Origin: Sphaerosporella brunnea
Lineage: Eukaryota > Ascomycota > Pezizomycetes > Pezizales > Pyronemataceae
NCBI GenBank assembly: GCA_008704415.1
Contig: VXIS01000013.1
Coordinates: 124,001-188,000 of the forward strand
Direction of reading: 5' to 3'
DNA length: 64,000 nt
Below, piece by piece: positions 12,813 to 22,272 of the stretch; position 1 is the stretch's first letter; each line of letters starts with the position of its first letter. A program made the position numbers and the translations under genes. Under the pieces are notes generated by a model. It was not told the origin of the DNA, did no database searches, and saw only the letters and a program-made list of their open reading frames with translations.

Positions 12813-14704
12813 ATGTCTAGCGATGAAGACTTCATGTCCGACCAGATGATGTCGGATGACGAGTTCGACGACGACAGCTTGGGTGAGCTAGGTATGCTGC
12901 TCCTTGTCCTCGCGTCGCGGACGTGTGGCGTTCGTCCCGGCTTCAGCCGCATGCGCGTGTGGCGTTGACTTGAAGCTTGCGTGTCGCGTGCCTGTCGGAA
13001 TACTTATTTTGGCGAAAGTTTGTGCTTGATGCTGACCTTGCGTAAGATTCAGAATTTGAAGATGACAATGACAACTATCTGGACGACGTGAAAGACGAGA
13101 AACCGCAGAAGAAGGCTTATGAGGTGGACTATCGGCCGCTGTCTGCGCAGACGATACGAGACGAGCAAGCCATGCAAGTCAACGAGATTTCGACTCTTTT
13201 CGGATTGTCGCCAGAGCAATGTGCTATCCTGCTGCGCCACTTCAAGTGGCAGAAGGAACGGTTGATCGAACGCTACATGGACAACCCTGACGTTGTGCTG
13301 GCAGATGCTGGCTTGGGTTCTGAGTTTTCGAAACCACCAAAACTTGAGAAGATACGAGGGTTTATGTGCGATATATGCTGCGACGACACGCGAGCTCTGG
13401 ATACGTACGCCATGAAGTGCGATCACCGGTATTGCGCCGACTGCTACAGGCAATATCTCGAATCTAAGGTCAAGGACGAGGGGGAAGCTGCACGCGTGCA
13501 GTGTCCAGCAGAGGGATGCGCCAGGATTGTGGACTCTAAGTCGATCAGGCTCCTCGTACCAGCCGAGACGTATGCAAGGTGAGCGTGCATGGATCTTGCT
13601 GAGGGGATGGTTCTGACCGTTTTAGATACGAGGAGCTCCTGAACCGAACATACGTCGACGACAAGCCCAACCTACGGTGGTGTCCCGCCCCGGAATGCGA
13701 GTACGCAGTGGACTGCCCGGTGCGACCGAACGAGCTGCACCGGATCGTGCCCACAGTAGCCTGCGAGTGCAGTCACGTGTTCTGTTTCGGGTGCGGGCTA
13801 AGTGACCACCAGCCGTGTCCGTGCTCACTGGTCAAGAAGTGGTTGAAGAAGTGCGAGGACGACTCCGAAACAGCGAACTGGATATCAGCGCACACGAAGG
13901 AGTGTCCCAAGTGTATCTCGACGATTGAGAAAAACGGAGGCTGTAATCACATGACTTGGTGGGTTTCATATGAGCCAGCCTGATGGATTGATAGTGATGC
14001 TCATATTATTCTACAGCCGGAAATGTAAGCACGAATTCTGCTGGGTATGCATGGGCCCCTGGAACGAGCACGGCACCAGCTGGTACAACTGCAACCGATA
14101 CGAGGAAAAGAGCGGCTCCGAGGCACGCGACAATCAGGCAAAATCTCGGGCGTCTCTAGAGCGTTATCTCCACGTAAGTCATCCAGCAGCATCCCAATAT
14201 AGATGCAGGTCTGATTCATCGGCAGTATTACAACCGTTATGCCAACCACGACCACTCTGCCAAACTGGACAAGGACCTGTACATCAAGACGGAGAAGAAG
14301 ATGACAATGTTGCAAAGCGCGTCTGGAATGTCGTGGATTGAGGTGCAGTATCTCGCGCAGGCCTCGTCGGTACTGCAGCAATGCCGTCAGACGCTGAAGT
14401 GGACCTATGCCTTTGCGTTTTACCTGGAGAGGAACAACAACACCTTCATTTTCGAGGACAACCAGAGGGATCTGGAGATGGCGGTGGAAACGCTGTCGGA
14501 GCTGTTTGAGAAGCCGCCCGAGCAGCTGCGGGAGAGCAAAAAGGAGATGATGGATCGCACTGCGTACGTGTCGAGCAGGAGGCGCATCTTGCTTGAGGAT
14601 ACCGCGCAAGGGTTGAGGAGCGGAAGGTTTGTCACTTTGCTCTGTTTGCTGAAACCATCATGGCTAACTGGGGGAATAGGTGGTCCTTTACGGTAGATGT
14701 GTAA
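12813..14704 (+). CDS. Ariadne-type RING-between-RING E3 ubiquitin ligase
   Basis: RBR ubiquitin ligase of the Ariadne (ARI1/HHARI) group, which takes ubiquitin from an E2 onto its own Cys before passing it to a substrate. Exons 12813-12882, 13053-13578, 13626-13958, 14017-14173, 14226-14626, 14680-14704 give 503 residues with all phases consistent. Seen: acidic N-terminus ([20 protein letters not shown]); UBA-like helices ([20 protein letters not shown]); RING1 starting CDICCDD and containing [14 protein letters not shown] with [14 protein letters not shown] and [15 protein letters not shown]2/Rcat [19 protein letters not shown], whose Cys305 in GGCNHM is the expected catalytic residue; then a helical Ariadne domain (residues about 350-500). 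The last coding exon is only 25 bases and supplies WSFTVDV. The start at 12813 matches the family; an in-frame ATG at 12747 is less likely. Confidence 0.93.
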
Positions 14705-15115
14705 TCTGGCGGGTGTTTGGGGGTTTGGAGGATGTCGAGTTTCTTATTTTGCGATCCTTTTTTTCAGTCTTGTTTTCTTTTTCATGCCTCTGGCAGTATT
14801 TACTCGGTTTGCTGGCTGGCTGGAAAGATCGCGATGAAATGGATCTAATACCGGCTTTGTGTGATACTCTTCTTCTTCTTCTTCTTCCTCCTCTTCCTTT
14901 TTTTGTTATGGTATGGAGTGGTATGGTATATTAGCATTGCTATTGGGGTGGTAGAATTGAATGAATGATGTAGACAGGTTTTTTTTTTTTTTTTCCTTAG
15001 TTTTTTTATTATCTATATTTTGCTCACCACCACAACAACACAATCCATCTCGTCATCACCCGTCGTCGGTCGTCCGGTCGTCGGTCGTCTCCCGTGCCCT
15101 ACCAGGTACGCTACG
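14705..15115. other. Convergent spacer, 3' flanks of the Ariadne-type ligase and uS17m
   Basis: 411 bases with T-rich stretches (TTC repeat about 14868-14886, T-tract about 14979-14995), as expected for termination regions. No gene seen. Confidence 0.6.
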
Positions 15116-15551
15116 CTACGCCTTCAGCACCCCCCTGCCGACCAACTCAGCCCTCAGCTTCTCCTCCTTGCGACGGATCCAGGCGGCGACGCCCTCTGGC
15201 TGGCGGCGCACCTCGCCGGTGCGCATGGGCGACACGAAGGCCTCGACGACGTGGCGCTTCCGGGCGGAAGTCTTGATGCCGCCGCGCAGCGCCACCACGT
15301 CGCCGGCGACGCACGCGTTCGCGTAGTCGTCGGCGAGCACGTGCGTGTTGTGTCGGAAATTCTGTTGTTTTTTTCCTTCAGCGAGGGGAGGGGGAAGGGG
15401 GGAGAGGGAAGGGGAGAAGGACTTTCCGCAGATGCGCGTTCCACACTTGCTTCGCGAGCCGCACTTTCACTGTGTTCTTGCTCAGCCCTGCCGACACGAC
15501 TGTGCCCACGACCGTGCGCGGGATTGCTGCTGCTGCTGCTGCTGCTGACAT
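15116..15551 (-). CDS. MRPS17: Mitochondrial small-subunit ribosomal protein uS17m
   Basis: Mitoribosomal protein of the S17 family, binding 16S-like rRNA in the small subunit. Exons 15551-15423 and 15361-15116 give 124 residues. Seen: MS, six Ala, then IPRTVVGTVVSAGLSKNTVKVRLAKQVWNAHLRK, the S17 OB-fold start, continuing after the intron as FRHNTHVLADDYANACVAGDVV and TSARKRHVVEAFVSP. The donor GTCCTT is a weak match to consensus but no alternative in the right phase joins the two conserved halves. The GCT run in the DNA encodes the N-terminal Ala stretch. The N-terminus is short for a presequence, which is usual for this protein. Confidence 0.85.
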
Positions 15552-16211
15552 TTTGTGGGTGGGCGGGATTGCTTGGTGGTTGAGGTGGGTGGTTGAGTGG
15601 GAAGAGCCGGTGGGGGACTTTTAAACTTCCGGGTAAGGGAAGGGAAGGTAAGGTGAGGTTACACCAGGGCAGGCACGTTATCCACGAGTGATATCCTAAT
15701 GTCATTCCGTTTCCGTTTCCAAATAGCCATCGGTCTGTCTTGTCTCTCCACAAGACGCCATCCATCCACCGCCGCGTGCTCCTCTACTTATCCTACAAGT
15801 CCGCACCAAAACACACTGCACACCAGACCAAAGGGGGAGTATCTATAGTAGCAACCCATCAAACCCCGCAAAAGGAGAAAGAAAACGCAAAAAAAAAAAA
15901 CACGCCCGTCCCGTCCTCCCCAAAAGAACAGAAAAATGGAAACGCATCGAGAAAAGGAAAAAGAAAAAAAAAACCGCATAGCAGACCCGAACCAAGATCC
16001 CATTGGACAAGAAAAGGAAAAGTAAAGGAAAAGGCAGGAAAAAAGACACGCAATGGATGCTTTTGTACATAGCCCCCTTAGGATGACAAACTTTTGAATT
16101 CCCCCAAAGATTTCCATTTCCCTTCACCCCTTTTTTTTCGTTCGTGGTCACATCATGGAGATATTAGCTGGTGGATTTCTCTAGTAATGTCGTCGTCGCA
16201 CGTGGTCGTAA
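15552..16211. other. Spacer between mitoferrin 3' end and uS17m promoter
   Basis: 660 bases, A-rich on the plus strand (AAAAA/GAAAA runs at 15870-16040). No gene seen. Confidence 0.55.
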
Positions 16212-17403
16212 TCATCCCTCGCGGTTGCTACGGATGAGGTAGAATTTGGCCATCTCATACGCAGTCCTGGTGCATCATCAGTATCACTCGATTTTCACAC
16301 TTTCCGCTCCGCGCGACAAAACTCACCAGCAAATGGCAGTGCTCGGCATGGTGGTGACAACCCTGGGCTGCAAGCCCCTCAAGAAACCCTTGAACCCCTC
16401 ACGCTCACGGATGATCGTGGCCGCGTCCATGAGTCCCTTGCAATGCCGTATCCGCTCATCCCTAGAGGTGCCCCTGGTCTGCAGCAAAGTCTTGATCACG
16501 TCCAACGGAGTGGTCAACGCGGCTCCGAACGCTCCCGCCAGTCCTCCCGCCACGCAGTGCGAGAGCGGGTCGTACTTCTTGCGCGGGTTCAACACCTTGC
16601 TGAGCGAGTCGTACGCGGCGAATTGGATAGCGGTGAACGGGATCGTCATGGCCAAGGTGGTAGGGTAGGAAACGTAGAACGCCGAAAGGCCTTCCTTGCG
16701 GTACACCGTCCTGGCGCAGTCCAAGATGGAGGTGTACGTGGAGCCGTGCACCTGCATGCGCTGCTTCACGACATCGAACGGGTTCATCAACGCGTCGCTG
16801 GCGGTGGTCGCGCACGCTCCCGCAAAGCCGCTCACGAACGGATGGTGCTCATCACCGATGTTTCCGCCGAGGTTGTGTTTGACCGCCTCGTAGGTAGCGA
16901 AATAGATGGCATGAGCGGGTCCTAATCAGATCAGATAAAGCTTCTGTGCGGCGATGCGATGTCTTGCTTACCCGCACCCAGCACGACACTCCCGATTCCC
17001 CGCCACAATGACCGCACTCCCTCAGTAGACGAGATCTGGCCCGCGGCGTGCACGATGCCAGAGTACATTGCGCTCGGCGACGGATTGACGATCTGCATCC
17101 GAGTCTACACCCAACATCACCGTCAACAACCGCCACACCACCACCACCATCAAAAAAGTCTCGCCAGCGACTGTAAGAGCTCTTCTCACCTTGATCGCGT
17201 CGATGGGGTACATCACGGTGTGTTCCTACTCGCTCGCTGCCGCGTTAACCACTAATTCTTTTGCCCCGCTTCCTCTCCGCCAGGCAATTACTTACCATGA
17301 TACCGGCGAACGCTCCCGCCAGAAGGTTCGACGCGAGGCTTCCGCCTCCGAGGCTCTCGTAATCAATCTCCTCCGCCTCCACCGGGGGTATCGGTTCCGC
17401 CAT
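16212..17403 (-). CDS. Mitoferrin-type mitochondrial iron carrier (Mrs3/Mrs4)
   Basis: Inner-membrane mitochondrial carrier of the mitoferrin group, importing Fe(II) for Fe-S cluster and haem synthesis. Exons 17403-17296, 17225-17190, 17104-16972, 16921-16327, 16266-16212 give 308 residues (yeast Mrs3 314). All three carrier signatures are present: YPIDAIKTRMQ (formed across the second intron), NPFDVVKQRMQ and TPLDVIKTLLQTRG. N-terminal IDYESLGGG and LLAGAFAGIMEHTVMYP match mitoferrins; the last intron joins AICW to TAYEMAKFYL, the typical C-terminus. The second coding exon is only 36 bases. The upstream frame is open to 17685, but MAEPIPPVEAEE at 17403 fits the family length. Assigned by overall pattern; a related carrier subfamily remains possible. 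Confidence 0.87.
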
Positions 17404-18648
17404 CTCTGCGATCTTGTTGGTAGCTTTCGACGCCGTTGCGTGAGAGATGTTGGTGCTGCCGGGAGTGAATGAATCCGCTTCCGACGACAATGGTGAGTGA
17501 TGAGAGAGGGAGCCGCAATCAGCTATCTCTGTCGGTGGGAGGGGTGGGGTGTGAGGGGGTAGTTGCTGGACAAGGTGAGATTGCGGTACAACCACGTCCG
17601 AGGAAGATTGGTGGGAAGGAGGAAGAAGGGGTTCAAGATGGCAGAGGAGGAGGAGGAGGATGGGGGTGAGGTAAGTCTCGGACACGGGGGATGAGGGTTG
17701 GGTTGGCGTTCACGAAATTCCCCCGAGACACAAAGACACGAACGGACGGGGGGCTGATGGTTGACAACTGCACCAGAAACCGCGGAGAGCAGAGAGAGTG
17801 TCAACTGTTCGGTCGGAGGTTGGTGTTTGCTTTCTTTTCCCTTGCCTTTGCCCTGCACAACACGGCAAGCCTCCGCCAGTCAACACGGCAACACGTCCGG
17901 TGCAGCGTTCAAGCAAACTGCACAAAGCAGTGCAATTGTTGTTTTTTTATGTTTTTTTTTTTGCGTGTTTTTTTTGTGTGTTTTTCGATTAGAGCATTAC
18001 ATACATCCAGCAGTTGATCCACTCAATTCTTCAACGGCAGCGGTATGCAGCAGCAGCAGCTCACAGGCAACGCTGCAGAGGGCGATTCGCACAGAAAATT
18101 TTGTCTCGCGGGTCGTCGCCCTCGTCGTGTGCGGCAGCTGCAAGCATGCGATCACAGCGATGGGTGGGGTCTGCGATCTGGCGTCTTCGATCGCGGCGAT
18201 AAGAGTTTGCACGATTTTTATCAGATGGAGCCGAGGCTGGCATTGGCCGTTCGTGGCTCTGGTTGGTTCAGCTGTGGCGCCAAGCGAGTCGCCTGCACTT
18301 CCACACGGAGACAGTCTAAGCTGGCGAGGGAGGAGAGGAGGAGGGAGGAGGGGAGGGAGGAGAGCAGTGACGGGCCATCGGCGTTGACGTGCGGGGCTGT
18401 GACGTCTTTGCCGCAAGTGGAGTTGGCGTCGAGCAGCACGAGAGGTATGTATGTATGTATCTATGTGTGTATGTACACGCTGGGAAATGGGAACGGTAAA
18501 AACGTAGAGTAGCTCTTGATTCTTCAAATCGTCAAGCCGACACTCTAAATACTGCGTTGGAGGCTGCAAGCATCGTGACCCTTTGTTTGGTCAAAGCTGG
18601 CTGGCAGTGTCCATACTTACGCGGCCGGAGTGGCGATGCCGTCACCTT
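17404..18648. other. Intergenic region between mitoferrin and peroxiredoxin genes
   Basis: 1.25 kb with no recognisable gene. Contains a T-tract (17943-17990), a GGGAGGA-rich stretch (18330-18362) and a short GTAT repeat near 18446-18465. It should hold the mitoferrin promoter; I did not recognise GATA-type iron-regulator sites with confidence. Confidence 0.5.
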
Positions 18649-19419
18649 TCAGGCCTTCGAGATGGCTTCGAGAACCTTGCCCGCCGCGCTCTCGGAGACG
18701 CCGGTGTTGTCCGGCTCGACGAAGACCTGCTTCACCTTGCCGTTCTGGACGTAGAGAGCGTAGCGCTTGGACCGCTTGTTGCCGAATATCTTCTCGCTGT
18801 CGAACTCCATGTCGAGCGCCGCCGTGAGCGCTCCCGCCGGGTCGGCGAGGAAGCGGAACTCCGGGGTGCCGTCTTTGAGGAGCGACTCCTTCCAGGCCTG
18901 TAGGGAAAGCGGTCAGCATCGGCCGAGGCAGAGCGTCGACGTTCGGCGGCGGCGTGGAAGGGAGGAGACCTTCATCACGAACGCATCGTTGACCGAGACG
19001 ACGTAGGTCGGGATCCCGGACTTGGCGGCGATGTATCCCGGGACGTGGGTAGCCGAGCACGCGGGCGAGAAAGCTAGCGAGTTCGCGAGTCAGCGTTGGT
19101 GAATGGCTCGGGATCGGGATCGAGTTGCGCTTGCGGTGCGTACCGGCAGGAACGCCCACCACGATCGCTTTGGGCTGCTTCTGAAGAACGCGAGCGAGGG
19201 AAAGCTTGGTGCCGGGACTGTCGCAGCCAAATTTGTCAGAGACGAATACGGGCGCGCGGGAAGGGCTGCGGATACGCGCCTGCCCTCCATCAATTCCACG
19301 TCGGGAAACGCATCTCCGGCCTTGATGGACACGATCGCGGAGCCGTGAAACGTGCGCTTGCTGTTGGCGATGGCGGATCGCAGAAGCGGAGAACCAGCGA
19401 TGCGGTGGAACGCGGCCAT
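18649..19419 (-). CDS. Prx5/AHP1-type peroxiredoxin, probably mitochondrial
   Basis: Thiol peroxidase of the atypical 2-Cys (Prx5/Ahp1/Asp f 3) family, reducing H2O2 and alkyl hydroperoxides. Exons 19419-19280, 19217-19144, 19073-18970, 18897-18649 give 188 residues. The N-terminal ~33 residues are basic and hydroxylated with few acids (MAAFHRIAGSPLLRSAIANS), like a mitochondrial presequence. Core: AGDAFPDVELMEGSPGTKL, VVGVPAAFSPACSATHVPGY with peroxidatic Cys77 (Ser replaces the usual Thr three residues before), VVSVNDAFVMKAW and FLADPAGALTAALDME. Intron 1 must start with GC (AG|GCGCGT) to read EGSPGTKL; every GT donor in range breaks the frame or the motif. The gene is head-to-head with SKN7 across 2.85 kb. 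Confidence 0.9.
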
Positions 19420-19442
19420 GGTGGGTGTAAGATGAATCGTCG

Positions 19443-19471
19443 TTGGTGGTGGTGGTGGTGGTGGTGGTGGT
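19443..19471. repeat. (GGT)n microsatellite
   Basis: A near-perfect GGT run followed by GTT triplets, about 25 bases upstream of the peroxiredoxin ATG, hence in its 5' leader or core promoter. Confidence 0.85.
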
Positions 19472-21294
19472 GCTGTTGTTGATTGTTGATGTTGTTGTTG
19501 TGGGAACGAGGAATGATGGAAACAAAGCTCAGCAATGCTACTCTACGTGGATTAAATTGGGTTGGGGCGATGACATCAGGCCAAATCCGAGCAGACTGTG
19601 TGCAATTGATCGAATCGAATTGTGCGGCGAAGGTGGACGGACACGCATACAGAAACCATTCGCCGTAACCCTGAGGCGGAGATTCCCGGCCGCATTTGGA
19701 ATCCCTCGAACGAGATCTCCCGACGGGTGGTTGCGTGGAGGCTAAGATTCGAGCGGAAAGTGTATCGCGGCTGCCGCCATGCTGCGTACTAAGTACGCGT
19801 GCTATTCCATTTTGCACTCGCTCGCGGTGCGCTGTTTGTCGCCGGCCCGCCTGATTCATCTGCAAGCCCAGCCCCCTCCTCGCAACGGCTGTGCTTTTTT
19901 GCCGCTCGTTGCTTTTTGCACTTCCAAATTGCGCTTCGTGATATCCGAGTTCCGGGATAGGACGTGTTGCTCAATCCGGCGGCGTGAGGGTTGATGCGTG
20001 CAACGACACTCTCCTCCACGCCTTGTCCGCGTCTCGACTTGTCGGCGGAGGCTATGTTGCATACATCGGCGCGGCTCCAACTTTGCCGGAGGACAAGCGG
20101 ACCAGACCCGCCATCGGCTCGGCACAAGCTTTAAGCTTCGGCGATTCCCGCGCGCGCAGCGGAGAAAGATGGCCGCCTGCCGCCTCTCCGCCTCTCCGCC
20201 TCCGCCACGGCCAGCACCCTCAGCACCTACTCCAGATAGAGCTGTCCCCAGTGGCCCCCATCACGGTCTGGTTGTATTTCAAAGGTGCCAAGCAAGGGGC
20301 GCCTCCAATCTGCAGCGTCCGGGGAACTTTATTTCTCTATTGGACGTGCACCCGGCGTTTCGTTTGTGCAGAAGATCGACAGCGCTCATGCGGCAACCAT
20401 CCAAAACGGGAGTCCGAGTGCAGAAGTATCTCCCAACCCCCCACCCCACCCCCACCAACCATGCTGTGGACGGCCCACCAGCCGGCCATAGAGTACCCGT
20501 CGTGAGAAAGAGTTTCAATCGCCGCGGTAAGCTTTAGGCATAAAGTTATCCTTACTCTCTAAGAGAATCCCCCGGTTTCTCGAGACTTTAACGCTCTTCC
20601 ACGTACCGCTACACGTCAGTAAAGTGTAGATTAAATCCTCCATATAGCTATATCAAGGCCTCGAACCCGCTCACCGGAAGAAAGATCAAGCCCAGACTCG
20701 CTCTCTCGTTCAGTGCTGCGGAAAGAATACCTCAGTGTTCCTCTGTCCTTTCTTTTGATGCGGTTGTGTCGTTCTTTCTTTGAACATCCTGGGTACCGTG
20801 TCCCCCGTGCCCTCGCGATACATATGTGGGCGCCTGTCTTTCCTGGTCATGTTGATGCCAGACAAGTGCTAACTTATCTATCCCGAGAGCGCTCATTGGT
20901 ACCTCGACGTTCCTCTCTCCTGTCATACCTGCCATTGTACAAGTCTAATTGCCTGCTGCCTGGCTGCGCCCACTGCTGCTCTTCCTCCTCTTCCCCCGCC
21001 ATTGGCCCGAGAACTGTCCAGCAAGGCTGCAGCTGTACGGGTCTCTGAGTCGAAGAGGCCGCCAATCCATGACCGCCCAAGGAGCCCAGGAGAGGTCAGA
21101 AATAACATAGGAGCGCACAGCGATAATCCACGGGGAGAAGGGGCAAAGACCACGCAGCTGAGTTCTCACTCAGCATCCCACGCCCCGCGCTGGCTGCGTG
21201 AGTGCTTGCTTCAGCGGTGAGTCCGGGTCTCCGCTCTCGAATCGAGTGTTCGTTCCGTTCCGTTGCGTGGTTGCCGGTGCCGGTGCGGTGCGGT

Positions 21295-21354
21295 GCTTCT
21301 GCTTCTGCTTCTGCGACTGCTTCTGCTTCTGCTTCTGCTTCTGCTTCTGCTTCT
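21295..21354. repeat. (GCTTCT)n tandem repeat
   Basis: Ten hexamer units with one changed unit (GCGACT), in the presumed leader or promoter of SKN7. Confidence 0.85.
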
Positions 21355-21590
21355 TCTGTTGCTTGTGCCGCCGCTCAACCAACTATTCTCACCGCACGCC
21401 TGCTTGGCCTTCCGAGATCGCCGAAAACCCAACCCCATCGCCACCGCTGTAGGCCGTCCGTCCCGCGAAACATCTCTTCCGCCATTTCGCTCCCCATCCT
21501 GCCGTTCGACAACCTGTTCCGGCCAAGAAGAAAAAAAAAAAAAGAAACGTCGCTGCATCATCTCCTTTCTCAACTCCCACCTCCCCCACC

Positions 21591-21656
21591 CTTCCCGCCA
21601 CCTTCCCGCCCCCTTCCCGCCCCCTTCCCGCCCCCTTCCCGCCCTCTTCCCGCCCC
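21591..21656. repeat. 11-bp minisatellite, unit CTTCCCGCCCC
   Basis: Six tandem units with small changes. The unit is strongly C-rich on this strand, so the other strand has regularly spaced G-runs. Confidence 0.85.
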
Positions 21657-22272
21657 AAAGTCCACTTTACGCCCACGGCTTACCCACTGACTTATCCGGT
21701 AGACGGCAGCATAGCCAAGGGGACGGACACTATTGGTTGGGCCTGTCTGTGGCGACGATCTCCCCTGTGACGATCACGAACGGTGCTGATATTCCTCTCG
21801 ACCCATCCTTCGCGGTAATTCCCTCCCCGTCCGTTTCCAGCGACAACCAAAATCCGGCTCCGCCTAGCAATCGCGACAACGCCGTGGCCAATTTCTCGCC
21901 CTGCAAATAAAAATTAGAGGAGAGAGAAATCCACGGCCGCCAGCCTCTTCACCTCCCCCCCCCCCCCCCCGCGCTCACCCGCCTCCTCGACAAAAACGAA
22001 TGCAGGGATTCATCGCCACTTGTTCAACTGGGTACAACATCATCTGTCGATACCCCACGAGTCCACGAATCTAGATCTTCGACCGCTTCTACCCACTGAA
22101 TAAGCGAACGCTCTGCTTCCGATTCCCGTCCGCGGCTGGTGGAATCCCTGCTGTGTCGCAACCTCAATTCGATCCTGCCCCGACAAAAAAAAAAAAAAGC
22201 CGTTGGGCTCGTTCCAATTGTCGACTTCCTATCTCCTGCCGTCAGCGTCCTTTGGTCTAGTTGTGGCTGGAT

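Larger units (their letters stand above)
19420..22272. other. Large divergent intergenic region between peroxiredoxin and SKN7
   Basis: 2.85 kb without a supported gene. It contains a GGT repeat at the peroxiredoxin 5' side (19443-19471), a GCTTCT repeat (21295-21354), an 11-bp minisatellite (21591-21656), C- and A-tracts (about 21955-21970, 22186-22198), and is likely the long promoter and 5' leader of SKN7. Overlapping open frames at 21200-21900 come from the repeats. Confidence 0.5.

Noticed and set aside
20655..20680. GGGTTCGAGGCC on the minus strand, resembling a tRNA B box
   Set aside because: One key base differs from the B-box consensus, and I could not fold acceptor and anticodon stems around it.
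21200..21910. Plus-strand frames with Cys/Phe, Ser/Ala and Leu runs upstream of SKN7
   Set aside because: They arise in all three frames from the GCTTCT hexamer repeat and the CTTCCCGCCCC minisatellite.
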